Part shown: in pieces, positions 1-11,487 of the stretch
Layout: the number at the start of each line of letters is the position of its first letter
How positions within the stretch are numbered: the first letter of the stretch is position 1
Source of the DNA: Bolinopsis microptera
Taxonomy: Eukaryota; Ctenophora; Tentaculata; Lobata; Bolinopsidae
NCBI RefSeq assembly: GCF_026151205.1
Contig: NC_087072.1
Coordinates: 25,013,799 to 25,077,798 of the forward strand
DNA length: 64,000 bases
Direction: 5' to 3'
Notes under the pieces: generated by a model
The model's input: the letters and a program-made list of their open reading frames with translations, nothing else
What the model was told of the DNA's origin: nothing
Database searches by the model: none
Program-made: the position numbers and the translations under genes

Positions 1-1790
1 TATGAGACGGCTAAATGATGCGAATAATAAATCCTCAGAGCTCCCAGTACTCTACATTAAAAACACTTTCCAACTACAAAACTTAACCACAAAACCAGCT
101 CTGAGCACTATTTCTAGGTTATGAGACGGCTAAATGATGCGAATAATAAATCCTCAGATCTCCCAGTACTCTACATTAAAAACACTTTCCAACTACAAAA
201 CTTAACCACAAAACCAGCTCTGAGCACTATTTCTAGGTTATGAGACGGCTAAATGATGCGAATAATAAATCCTCAGAGCTTCCATTAAAAACACTTTCCA
301 ACTACAAGACTTAACCACAAAACCAGCTCTGAGCACTATTTCTAGGTTCTGAAACGACTAAATGATGCCAATTATAAATCCTCAGAGCTCCCAGTACTCT
401 ACATTAAAAACACTTTCCAACTACAAAACTTAACCACTAAACCAGCTCTGAGCACTATTTCTAGGTTATGAGACGGCTAAATGATGCGAATAATAAATCC
501 TCAGAGCTCCCAGTACTCTACATTAAAAACACTTTCCAACTACAAAACTTAACCACAAAACAAGCTCTGAGCACTATTTCTAGGTTATGAGACGGCTAAA
601 TGATGCCAATTATAAATCCTCAGAGCTCCAGTACTCTACATTAAAAACACTTTCCAACTACAAAACTTAACCACTAAACCAGCTCTGAGCACTATTTCTA
701 GGTTATGAGACGGCTAAATGATGCGAATAATAAATCCTCAGATCTCCCAGTACTCTACATTAAAAACACTTTCCAACTACAAAACTTAACCACAAAACCA
801 GCTCTGAGCACTATTTCTAGGTTCTGAAACGACTAAATGATGCCAATTATAAATCCTCAGAGCTCCCAGTACTCTACATTAAAAACACTTTCCAACTACA
901 AACTTAACCACTAAACCAGCTCTGAGCACTATTTCTAGGTTATGAGACGGCTAAATGATGCGAATAATAAATCCTCAGAGCTCCCAGTACTCTACATTAA
1001 AAACACTTTCCAACTACAAAACTTAACCACAAAACAAGCTCTGAGCACTATTTCTAGGTTATGAGACGGCTAAATGATGCCAATTATAAATCCTCAGAGC
1101 TCCCAGTACTCTACATTAAAAACACTTTCCAACTACAAAACTTAACCACTAAACCAGCTCTGAGCACTATTTCTAGGTTATGAGACGGCTAAATGATGCG
1201 AATAATAAATCCTCAGAGCTCCCAGTACTCTACATTAAAAACACTTTCCAACTACAAAACTTAACCACAAAACCAGCTCTGAGCACTATTTCTAGGTTAT
1301 GAGACGGCTAAATGATGCGAATGATAAATCCTCAGATCTCCCAGTACTCTACATTAAAAACACTTTCCAACTACAAAACTTAACCACAAAACCAGCTCTG
1401 AGCACTATTTCTAGGTTATGAGACGGCTAAATGATGCGAATAATAAATCCTCAGAGCTCCCAGTACTCTACATTAAAAACACTTTCCAACTACAAAACTT
1501 AACCACAAAACAAGCTCTGAGCACTATTTCTAGGTTATGAGACGGCTAAATGATGCCAATTATAAATCCTCAGATCTCCCAGTACTCTACATTAAAAACA
1601 CTTTCCAACTACAAAACTTAACCACAAAACCAGCTCTGAGCACTATTTCTAGGTTATGAGACGGCTAAATGATGCCAATTATAAATCCTCAGAGCTCCTA
1701 GTACTCTACATTAAAAACACTTTCCAACTACAAAATTTAACCACAAAGCCAGCTTTGAGCACTATTTCTAGGTTCTAAAACGACAAAACG
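1..1790. repeat. 119-bp satellite array (about 15 copies)
   Basis: The motif ATGAGACGGCTAAATGATG recurs at 2, 121, 240, 467, 586 and so on, a 119-bp period. The array starts at the window edge, so it may extend left. Two monomer types are seen: one with GCGAATAATAAA and one with GCCAATTATAAA, the latter sometimes after TTCTGAAACGAC. They are interspersed rather than random, which suggests a higher-order repeat. The copy near 240-350 has a short internal deletion. The last copies near 1700-1790 are more diverged, as expected at an array edge. Confidence 0.97.
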
Positions 1791-2749
1791 ATGCGAATTA
1801 TAAATCTCCCACTGCGTAAGCCGGTAAACTAATTAACCGGCTAAAAAAGCTGAGACGGCTATTATGTATTATCGTAACGACATGATCACGGCCGTTAAAT
1901 GGCTATTAGTTGACTGTTCATAACAGCTGCTCTATATTTGTGCGCTCTATCATAAGGTTGTTTCAGAGCTGCTAAACTCCGGCTAATATAACAAGCCTTT
2001 TTATATAGCCATTTAAGAAGGAAAAATACTTAGCACTTTACAACCAACAATCACTCATGTTTTAAACCTTTATAGCGAGTCGGCATATTACAATTTTACC
2101 GAAGTCAATTATTTTTACTTGAAAAGTATAAGAGTTAAGACTGCAGAATCTTTAGTATTATAAGTATAAAAAGCAGAAAAACACGCCACATGAGGTCTCA
2201 AAATATAGATAACAGTAAGATTTTTAATCTGCCTGCACGTGAGATGGGGGGAATGTTTTTTATTCTTCTTCTTTGCAGGAAGTGGTAACCTGTTCTATCC
2301 CTCTAGTTCTTTTTGTTGTTACGCCACTGCTTGTTGTATTTCCTGCTATCACTGGTTGTGTGTTCCGGCCCTGTTAGTGTTCTTGGACAGCCAGGACTGT
2401 TTTTCTTTGCTCCTGATAAGATATTTATGATAAGATATTTATGAAAAATAAAATAAGGGGGAAAGGAATTATTCAACGTTTCAATGTGACAACATCGTAA
2501 TCAAACGTGGGATCAACAGAAATTTGACTCTCATAAATAATATTCAATTCGGATTTCAAATATAATAAGGAGCTAAATAAAGTAGTGTTTAAACCAAATT
2601 AATTGATGAGTACGCCCGTCTTATTATATGCTATAGATTGAGTTATACAATATCAATATATACATCTATGCATAATTTGATATGTATGAATCATGATTCC
2701 ACCTAATTTGTGAACGGAAATTATTGCGGAATCGAAACTTTTTAAATAC
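1791..2749. other. no recognisable gene
   Basis: AT-rich sequence after the satellite. Short open frames are present (for example 2239-2430) but have no recognisable domain or splice context. I see no feature I can support here. Confidence 0.6.
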
Positions 2750-2831
2750 AGTAAAACCCCGATTGACCGCGGAGTTTGGGGAAAGGAAACATCTGCGGTA
2801 AATCGGGGTTCGTGGTAAATCGGGGTTTTGT
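2750..2831 (+). mobile_element. pogo/Tigger-like transposon end (fragment)
   Basis: TA is followed by CAGTAAAACCCCGATT, then two GGTAAATCGGGGTT-type subrepeats and an inverted AACCCCGATT/AATCGGGGTT pair. This layout (CAG start after TA, subterminal repeats complementary to the tip) resembles Tigger/pogo termini of the Tc1/mariner superfamily. No matching opposite end is seen nearby, so it is a solo end or degraded copy. Assignment is by resemblance only. Confidence 0.45.
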
Positions 2832-2953
2832 TTGTTTACATTATACTAATTGTATCGATGTAAATACGTTTGGTCAAAGAAGAGTCAACCTAAAAGTAAC
2901 AATTACATGGTAGTTCAGTACAATAATAAATATGTTGAGGATATCAACCTTAA

Positions 2954-3214
2954 CAAGATCCTGAAATCATTCTCAGACATGTAGACTTCCTCAAGTCTCA
3001 TGGAATTAAAATCAAGTCTGAGAATAGAAAGCTTCCATATCTGTATGGTACGACAAAAATGCACAAGGACCCTATTAAATTTCGATTCATTACATCTGGA
3101 AGAAATAGTTCCTTGCAGCAGTTGTCTGTAGCTGTTGGATTATGTTTGAAAACGTGTCTGAAAGTTGCTAAAAATTATTCTGGGATTAATCTTACTTCGG
3201 AATATGTATTTTAG
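2954..3214 (+). pseudogene. Penelope-like reverse transcriptase fragment
   Basis: An open frame of about 86 codons, closed by TAG at 3212-3214 and bounded upstream by TAA at 2951. It contains LPYLYGTTKMHKDP, then KFRFITSGRNSS, the fingers-region pattern (LP-x-LYx-(L/T)-K-(L/M)-HK-x-P ... (R/K)-(F/P)-I-x-S) of Penelope-like and related RTs. Catalytic motifs A and C are absent, so this is a short relic, different from the Penelope ORF at 19.3 kb. No start codon or flanking ends are visible. Confidence 0.65.
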
Positions 3215-3424
3215 CATGACGTGTCATTCTTTTTGTTAGTTCGTTTTCAATTTTTGATCTTAATTTTAATTTTCAGTACGTTTTACCTAAAAATATCATT
3301 TTTTAGCTAGCAGAATGGTTTTCAGAGGGCATTAATGAAATGTACTATGAGCTGGTCCCAAGTCCAGACGCCATTTTATTCTTTGTAATTTTCAATAACA
3401 CTGTCTAGTCATTGACTACTGAAT

Positions 3425-3700
3425 ATACATGGAAACATATGTGGTCATAAGCTATCTATACTATACATTGCACATCGTTTATTAATTGTAATTAAAGCAA
3501 GTCATTGAATGTTTTATCTGGCAACAGTGCACTGGGTAGGAATGTGAGTGGGTACTGTGTATTTTTTGTAGCTCGCTCAATGGTGAATCTTAACGTAGGC
3601 CAATTTTATTTAGAGATATCAATTATATCATAGCCAAACTGGGGAAGGTTTTCATAGTCAACTTAAACAAGTTGTGATTACATTACATAAGCTGACGGTT
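3425..3700. repeat. left copy of ~260-bp sequence flanking the satellite block
   Basis: Sequence from CATGGAAACATATGTGG through GCCAAACTGGGGAAGG reappears in the same orientation at 6529-6790 with scattered substitutions and small indels. The two copies bracket the dimeric satellite and the TCAGGG array, so the block arose by a duplication or is the interior of a larger repeat unit. Confidence 0.8.
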
Positions 3701-3704
3701 ATTT

Positions 3705-5219
3705 TCGATTTTCTCAAGATCTAACTGATAGAATTTGAAATATTTCCTTGTGTTTGAAGTCATATCTCACGTTTGGCACATAGAAATTCGCGCAAACTTG
3801 CTCAGATTATCCGTCTTATAGACATGTGACTATCTGGAAAGTTTAAAGAAATTCTATCAGTTAGATCTTGAGATAATCGACGTTCGTCAAATATCGTACC
3901 AAAACCGCCAATTTGAGATATTTTAATGTGTTTGAAGTCATATCTCAAGTTTGGCACATAGAAATTTGCCCAAACTTGCTCAGATTATCCGTCTTATAGC
4001 CATGTAACTATCTGGAAAGTTTAAAGAAATTCTATCAGTCAGATCTCAAAATATATGCCTGCGTACCGTACCAATTTGTAATATTTCCTTGTGTTTGAAG
4101 TCATATCTCAAGTTTGGCACATAGAAATTCGCCCAAACTTGCTCAGATTATCCGCCTTATAGCCATGTAACTATTTGGAAAATTTTAAGAAATTTCTATC
4201 AGTAAGATCTTGAGATAATCGACTTTCGTCAAATATCGTACCGAAACTGCCAATTTGAGATATTTTAATGTGTTTGAAGTCATATCTCAAGTTTGGCACA
4301 TAGAAATTTGCCCAACTGCTCAGATTATCTGTCTTATAGCCATGTAACTATATGGAAAGTTTAAAGAAATTTTATCAGTCAGAGCTCAAAATATATGCCT
4401 GCGTACCGTACCAATTTGAAATATCTTCTTGTGTTTGAAGTCATATCTCAAGTTTGGCACATAGAAATTCGCCCAAACTTGCTCAGATTGTCCGTCTTAC
4501 AGCCATGTAACTATTTGGAAAGTTTAAATAAAATTCTATCAGTTAGATCTTGAGATACTCGACTTTCGTCAAATATCGTACCGAAACCGCCAATTTGAGA
4601 TATTTTCGTGTGTTTGAAGTCATATCTCAAGGTTTGGCACATAGAAATTCGCCCAAACTTGCTCAGATTAATTGTCTTATAGCCATGTAACTATCTGGAA
4701 AGTTTAAAGAACTTCTATCAGTTAGATCTTGATATAATCGACTTTCGTCAAATATCGTACCAAAACCGCCAATTTGAGATATTTTAATGTGTTTGAAGTC
4801 ATATCTCAAGTTTGGCTCATAAAAATTCGCCCAAACTTGCTCAGATTAATCGTCTTATAACCATGTAACTATCTGGAAAGTTTAAAAAAATTCTATCAGT
4901 TAGATCTCAAAATATATGCCCGCGTTTCCGCTAGAACGCACCAATTAGAGATATTTTCTTGTGTTTGAAGTTATATCTCAAATTTGGCATATAGAAATTC
5001 GCTCAAACTTGCTCATATTGTCTGTCTTATAGCCATGTAACTATTTGGAAACATTTTAAGAAATTCTATCAGTAAGATCTTGAGATAATGGACTTTCGTC
5101 AAATATCGTACCAAACTGCCAATTTGAGATATTTTAATGTGTTTGAATTCATATCTCAAGTTTTGGCACATATAAATTCGCCCAAACTTGCTCAGATTAA
5201 TCGTCTTATAGCCATGTAA
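3705..5219. repeat. dimeric ~340-bp satellite (alternating ~178 and ~162-bp monomers)
   Basis: TGTTTGAAGTCATATCTCA-type motifs occur near 3751, 3929, 4092, 4271, 4432, 4611, 4790, 4962 and 5140, giving spacings of 178, 163, 179, 161, 179, 179, 172 and 178. Monomer A carries AAATATCGTACC plus CCGCCAATTTGAG; monomer B carries AAAATATATGCC plus GTACCAATT. The array resumes at 5646-5815 after a transposon insertion. No coding potential. Confidence 0.93.
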
Positions 5220-5225
5220 CTATCT

Positions 5226-5227
<2 letters not shown>

Positions 5228-5257
<30 letters not shown>

Positions 5258-5644
5258 GCCAAGTAGATTATTTGTAGATATTTGTAGATTAATGTAGAAT
5301 GGATAATCCACGAAAAAAGTGGTTGACATTCTACAAATTTATACATTTTATCTCCAAAAATTCAGTAGAATTTCTGGGCACATTTTGAGATTTACATTTT
5401 GTAGATAAATGTAGATATTTGTAGATTATTGTCAATGGATAATTCACGAAAATTCTACAAATTCTACAAAATTTATACATTTATCTCCAAAAATTCAGTA
5501 GAATTTCTGGGCACATATTTGAGATATACATTTTTTGTAGATAAATGTAGATATTTGTAGATTATTGTAATGGATAATTCACGAAAAAAGGTGGTGAATT
5601 AACGTATCCAAATATCTACAAAAATCTACTTGGCTCCCCCCCCC
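5228..5644. mobile_element. G/C-tract-ended MITE inserted in the satellite
   Basis: Inverted termini: a run of about 30 G followed by GAGCCAAGTAGAT on the left, ATCTACTTGGCTC followed by C on the right (to 5644/5645). The satellite sequence CTATCTGG is found at 5220-5227 and again at 5645-5652, an 8-bp target duplication, which points to a hAT-like or other 8-bp-duplicating superfamily. The interior is about 0.4 kb of AT-rich subrepeats (TAGATAAATGTAGATATTTG). No transposase. The exact tip cannot be fixed inside the G run. Confidence 0.8.
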
Positions 5645-5645
5645 C

Positions 5646-5815
5646 TATCTGGAAAGTTTAAAGAAATTCTATCAGTTAGATCTTGAGATAATCGACTTTC
5701 GTCAAATATCGTACCAAAAACCGCCAATTTGAGATATTTTAATGTTTTTGAAGTCATATCTCAAGTTTGGCACATAGAAATTTGCCCAAACTTGCTCAGA
5801 TTATCCGTCTTATAA
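5646..5815. repeat. continuation of dimeric satellite
   Basis: Resumes exactly at TATCTGGAAAGTTTAAAG, the sequence interrupted at 5219, and runs one monomer to about 5815 before breaking into unrelated sequence. Confidence 0.9.
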
Positions 5816-6012
5816 ATCAAGAGGCTTGCATATAATGAACATGTTGACATGGGTGCAGAGTTGAGTCTGTACGGAACCTAGTCGTTTCAGTTCCTTGTTT
5901 ACTTGCCGTACAGCAAGGACATCCACTACTTTAGCCCGGCGAGGCACATAACTCACTCTACAACTCCATGTCAAAATGTTTTCATATATTCATAATGCCA
6001 TCTGGAAAGTTT

Positions 6013-6507
6013 AAAGTCAGGGTCAGGATCAGGATTCAGGATCAGGATCAGGATCAGGATCAGGGTCAGGGATCAGGGTCAGGGTCAGGTCAGGGTCAGG
6101 GTCAGGGTCAGGGTCAGGGTCAGGGTCAGGGTCAGGGTCAGGGTCAGGGTCAGGGGTCAGGGTCAGGGTCCAGGGTCAGGGTCAGGGGTCAGGGGTCAGG
6201 GTCAGGGTCAGGTCAGGGTCAGGGTCAGGGTCAGGGTCAGGGTCAGGGTCAGGGTCAGGAGTCAGGGTCAGGGTCAGGGTCATGGTCAGGGTCAGGGTCA
6301 GGGTCAGGGTCGGGTCAGGGTCAGGGTCAGGGGTCAGGGTCAGGGTCAGGGTCAGGGGTCAGGGGTCAGGGTCAGGGTCAGGTGTCCTGGGTCAGGTCAG
6401 GGTCAGGGTCAGGGTCATGAGTCAGGGTCAGGGTCAGGGTCAGGGTCAGGGTCAGGGTCAGGGTCAGGGTCAGGGTCAGGGTCAGGGTCAGGTCAGGGTC
6501 AGGGTTA
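6013..6507. repeat. TCAGGG hexamer array
   Basis: About 80 units of TCAGGG, with some shortened TCAGG and TCAGGA and lengthened TCAGGGG variants, densest in 6050-6500. The hexamer reads open in several frames (Gly-Gln, Ser-Gly and Arg-Val repeats); these are by-products of the repeat. TCAGGG differs by one base from the animal telomere hexamer TTAGGG. The site is internal and flanked by satellite. Confidence 0.95.
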
Positions 6508-6528
6508 ATTGTCGCCCACCCATTTTAC

Positions 6529-6790
6529 CATGGAAACATGTAGTCATAAGCTATGCTATATATATATTATACATTGCACATCGTTTATTAATTGTAATTA
6601 AAGCAACTCATTGAATGTTTTATCTGGCAACAAGTTATTTATACATAGTGTGCACTGAGTAGGAATGTGAGTATGCATTTTTTGTACTTATTAACGGTGA
6701 ATCCTAACGTGGGCTGATTTATTTGGTGATATCAATTATTTCATAGCCAAACTGGGGAAGGTTAATAAAACAAGTTGTAATTAAATTAAA
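6529..6790. repeat. right copy of ~260-bp flanking sequence
   Basis: Direct repeat of 3425-3700 (shared CATTGCACATCGTTTATTAA, TTGAATGTTTTATCTGGCAA and GCCAAACTGGGGAAGG). It lies immediately after the hexamer array. Confidence 0.8.
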
Positions 6791-8680
6791 TAGCTGATAG
6801 AGAAAACTTTTCGCAAATAAACTGTGAACATTGAACAGTGAACACATATAATTTGAGAGAGAATTGATTCCGGTGCACCGGACACATACATTATACTGTC
6901 CAGAGATATTATGGGAGTTCAAGCTTATTAAAAGATTTCTTTGAACTTTTGAAAAGTAGCAAAAATTGAGAAAAATTGATAATCTAAGGAGGGGATAGGG
7001 ATCAGTTGGTTCAAACATATAAGTAATAAAACATGTTTTATTTTGCAGAATTATACAATATGCATATGTTATCGTCTTCGACTATAGGGGATGAAGGGGC
7101 GATGACGTGATTATATAATATATGATAAAGTTCCAGGTGGTGACTAATTGAAGGCGTGTAAGTGTGAGGATGAAGAATCAGCCTTGATGCATGAGCTGGA
7201 AGGGTGAACGAGGTAAAAATATGTACATGGTACAATTTCATAGAAACTGAGAACAAAAATCCTTTACATCAGTACAGACCGATATGCTTGCCTTCAATTA
7301 CAAACCTTGCTTTAAAAATGAAATTGTTATTCAAGTTAAAAGCCTTCGAAGTTTTTTAAATAAACTATCGCATGATATTGTATATCAATCAAATTGCAAC
7401 TCTTAAGTTTAACTTGTTGTTTAATTGTATTACTGAGTCATAAATGAACACTTGTAGTACGTACCTATATGGCGGTTGATCTGCAACTTGTCCCATGCTG
7501 ATGAAACCTGATAATTAAAATATTTGTTGTAAATATCTATAATATTCACACTAGATTCTAGACGGCAAAGTTCGAATTGCAGTCGGAACTGCAGAGTGGA
7601 GACGTACATTTTGTTAATTTACTAAAGTAACTGGTAAAAACACTTCTATGGAAATAAAACCAGGTTATATAATAAATTTATAGTCTATTAAACTACATCG
7701 ATAATAGTATATTATATGGATAACAATAATAATAATATCAGTTTCGGCTGCTCAGGTCAAAATCCGAAAACCTATCATTTTATGCAGCCTAGATTTAATG
7801 ATTCAAATAAGAAGCGCAGTGTTTCTAAAGTAAGACCGTAGACTTTTACAATAGCTGGATCAGCTATGGCTTAAGGAAAAACAATATATGCTCTTCGCAT
7901 AAAAAAAACACAATTAAAACGAATGCAAAATTTGTGATTCTACTTCTAGGATGACATATCAAAAATATTTTTAAATAGGACTCAGCGCAATCAGGCGTAA
8001 TCTAAACTAGTTTATTGATACTTCAACTTGGCTTTGCTTTATATTAAAATCTCAGCATTTTGATCCAGCGAAAAATTCTATTTGTACCTCGACTCATATG
8101 TCATACGAAACAGTACACTAGAAAATACTGCTCAACAATTTTAACTTCTGAAGGCGGCTCTGTATCATTCTACATTCTGACAACAGTCCTTCTATGCTAT
8201 GTCAACAATTTAAAAACATATTCATTCAACTTATAGGATTTCAAGGTATTACACAAGTGGCAATGATGAATCATGGATGATAATTGATTATTGACGAAAA
8301 CTCGACAAGCAAGTTTGAAACCCAAAGTAAGAAATCGGGATCAAATATGATTGACACGTAACGCGCGCGTATAACATGTGCTTATCCAATGCGAAACTAA
8401 AAGTGGTGAAAATGGAAGAATCGACTGTAGAGTGATTTAGCGCGACCGGAACATGCTGCTGAGGTGTTTGATTCCAAAGGCAAAACCGCGGCGCTGTATG
8501 TCTTTAAGTTCAACTCTGATTTTACAGTATCCTCAACTGCAATGCTACAACCACAGATTTCAATTCATCAAGCTGCTCAACTTCTGCAAACCAACTATTG
8601 TCCCCTGGCTCTTAACTACATCGCCTTCGGCGCGCGAAAAGCATGGCATGCAACGTATGTCAAGTTATAACTGCAAACTG
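6791..8680. other. no recognisable gene
   Basis: About 1.9 kb of AT-rich DNA. The open frames here (for example minus strand 6719-7018 and 7038-7256) are under 100 codons, lack recognisable motifs and have no convincing splice or repeat context. Confidence 0.55.
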
Positions 8681-8776
8681 ATAATACTCTCTCAGTCTCA
8701 CTCTATCAGGCCGCGCAAACGCCCTCACTACGTTCGGGCGTTATCATGCGCGGCCCTCAGAGCGCGAGAGTATTAT
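8681..8776. repeat. nested foldback (three concentric stems)
   Basis: ATAATACTCTC (8681-8691) pairs perfectly with GAGAGTATTAT (8766-8776). Inside it GGCCGCGCA (8709-8717) pairs with TGCGCGGCC (8747-8755). Inside that AACGCCC (8718-8724) pairs with GGGCGTT (8736-8742). The GC-rich core stands out from AT-rich surroundings. It may be a tiny foldback transposon or an extruding cruciform; no target duplication is clear. Confidence 0.8.
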
Positions 8777-8814
8777 TTTGTTATACTACTCCATTTGATC
8801 AATGTATATGGCGG

Positions 8815-9999
8815 CCAAGTCCAAAATTTGCAGTGCAAAATTCAGAATTTGGCCGTTAAATTTTTTTGGAGGCCTAAATTAACAAAAATTGCGCCCGTTG
8901 TTTCGTTTTGGCGGACGCTAGATTTCCATTTCACTATAACTATTAATATAAGCTCTAATCAGCTCACCTTATAATAATAATATCGAAACATCAGTACACT
9001 ACGCGTGCCACGTTCAAGTTGGGCTTATTACATAATACTATACATTACTAGTATACATTAAAATACGCTCGTGCCGCGCATTCATTTACCACAGACTAGC
9101 TATTATATATATACACCACATCTCCGCAAGCAATCCGTGCGCGCGTGCTCGCGGCAAGTTGACATGGTAACGAACGGAAGTAAGTAAGTAAGTAAGCAAG
9201 GAACACGCCATATATTTGACCCACCTATACTACTGCAATCCCAAGAATCCACGTTTTTCTGCAAAAATGTCCATTCGTAACCTTTCACTATTGCCTTTTT
9301 ACAAAAGGGTGAAAAGAAAAAAATCGACTTTCTAGAATAAGGTTGAAATGTGATTTAGAATCGATTCCGAAAATTTCATGCAAAAATTTTGAAAACTGAT
9401 TGAGTTATTCCCAAATTGATGAAATCAATTCCTCGAATATCGCGAACAAAAATATAATACGGGCAATTTTGTTTATTTTTTGGGGTATTTTCGCCTTAGT
9501 AATAGTAATAGTATCCACATTTAAACAGATATAAAGCTATAACTGACAGAGAATATGTGGTTTAGGCCTACCTTTCATATAAAGTTAGTCTCATCCAAAA
9601 ATATTGATACTTGACTAATTTATGGGACGAAATCTACCAAATTTAGTGCGTATGCCCAAATATGGGCATATGGTTTTTGGCTCATAACTCAGTCATTTTT
9701 TGTCCAATCTTGATGAAATTTCATATACGAGTTCAGGAGACCACTAGCTACAAGTAGAAGCACCATGAACCTGGGTTTTGGGCATATTCAGGGTATTTGG
9801 CTAAATTGGCCTAATTTGGACCAAATATGGGCGTGGCTGCCCCGCGGGCACCGTTTGGCGGTTGGGGTCCGGGACCCCCACAAAAGTTCGGTCACTGGTC
9901 CTAGTTTGTTGGTCAACCACTATCTCGATAAATTCAAGTTTCACAAAAATACCCATTGCCCCCCCCCCCCCTCCCCCCCCCTCCCCCCCCTCCCCCCCC
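8815..9999 (+). mobile_element. C-tract-ended element, relative of 38056-38939, left end lost
   Basis: Segments at 8826-8880 and 9575-9835 match the interior and right half of the 38-kb element in the same orientation (shared CATATACGAGTTCAGG, ACCACTAGCTACAAGTAG, TTGGCTAAATT). The right end runs through GGGCGTGGCTGCCCCGCGGG to a C tract at 9960-9999 interrupted by single Ts, and is followed directly by TTAA (10000-10003), consistent with the TTAA target of its relative. I find no G-tract left end, so the copy is truncated or diverged. The short frames in 9765-10053 are not genes. Confidence 0.65.
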
Positions 10000-10003
10000 T
10001 TAA

Positions 10004-11003
10004 AGAATGATCTGTGTTTCTTATCAGTCACTTTGTTGAATTTCTGTTATTAATGTAGCCTAGACTTAGACCGTTCCAGGTAGACCTTCGTTGATAAAGT
10101 AGTTTTTAATTTTCACCTCTGGTTGCGGAGTTTTTCATTATCGAGTTTCAATTATTGTAAAGAGTATTTGCTAATTTTCTGGATGTTGATCTTCTTATCA
10201 ATGTTTAACAATAAAATGGGCAGCAGAGGAGACACTTACATATTCTATGAAGTCTAAGTCCTTACAAATTTGTCCTGGAAGCTGCAGTTTTTTCCAACAA
10301 AACGATTACAAAAAGATTGGAGGCTAATCCTTTCGTGTTTTGTACCTGCTGTTACCGTCTTTTATCTTTTTATTTAGTACTAATATTTGTAATCGAGTTT
10401 AAATATATTTACCGACATGATGTCGCAATATGTCTTGTAGGCCGTAGGGCCATCATGTGATCAAATGTTCAATGATATTAATTGGTGACAACGTTATCGG
10501 TTTGTGCCATTAAGCAATCCCCATTTTTCTTCGATCAAAGTTGTTGTTGATAGTGATACTAGATAATACATGTATATATATAGTAGATAGTATTAGCACC
10601 GTCAGCGGATAGGACCGCGTACATTATGAAAATCGAAATGCAGTCTGAAAATCAGTTAAGTAATTAAACACATATTATTATTTACCTAAGTTATTTGTAG
10701 TTGTACTGATAATTTTTTCCTAGCTTTTAGAGGATGTTTGACGTTTTTGAGTCCCATTAGGTGCCCTTCATAGCTGACCAACTTTTCCAATCTTTTCGAC
10801 CTCTTTTAAAGCAAATTTTTGCCACTTTACCACTATTTACCACCTTTCTTGTTTAAAAAGTGATCAAATTGCATGAAACGCGGAGAAAATTGCTTTTCAA
10901 AAAAACTTAGTTTATTTTTCGTTCGAAGAATACTTAAATCACCAATATTTGTAGTTGGAATGGAGTTCAGTAAATTGGGCAGATTTTAGTAATCAGGAAT
11001 CAC
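10004..11003. other. no recognisable gene
   Basis: AT-rich DNA without coding motifs, tandem repeats or clear inverted termini. Confidence 0.5.
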
Positions 11004-11262
11004 TACCTTATCGGACTTTATTTGGACGGACATTACACGAACGGACATAATTATGAACGGACATTAATATGAACGCTCGAAGGCATTCAAAACCATCAAA
11101 AATCCGAATTTTATTCAATTTATTGACGTTTTTAATTTTAGCAAATGATTTTTAAATCCATTTTTTATACAGTATGTAAGAAAAGCAGTCATTGAGCAGT
11201 AAACTGTAAAACTGTTAAAATATGTGTACATGATCAGTGTCTAATATCACATATCTTCTTCA

Positions 11263-11480
11263 TCAAATGGGTTTTCGTGCACGAAATAGTCCATGCTTAA
11301 ACAAGGATCAGTGATTTCTAGCTTTATGGAAACCTTTTTTTTAAATCAAACTACCCCGGTCCTGCATTTCAGTGTTAACTTTTACAAGCCATTCGGCGTG
11401 AAGTGGTTTTTATCTTAGACAACTTTAGGTTAACCTTAACATCACGTGGGGCTTTCCTAGCACTGTTTTATTACCTCCCC
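11263..11480 (-). pseudogene. pogo/Tigger-like transposase, C-terminal tail (broken)
   Basis: Minus-strand remnants read KPLHAEWLVKVNTEMQDR and, at the end, NPFDEEDM followed by stop near 11263. The same tail occurs at 37.9 and 55.7 kb. A one-base insertion in the AAAAACC stretch near 11411 breaks the frame. The segment was continuous with 12303-12480 before the element at 11488 inserted: the partner copies read straight through GAACTATAACAACG. Confidence 0.65.
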
Positions 11481-11487
11481 TGAACTA

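Noticed and set aside
5968-6614. Open frames rich in Gly-Gln/Ser-Gly and Arg-Val
   Set aside because: They are translations of the TCAGGG repeat, which lacks stops in several frames.
9765-10053. Proline- and glycine-rich small ORFs
   Set aside because: Produced by the C-tract end of a transposable element.
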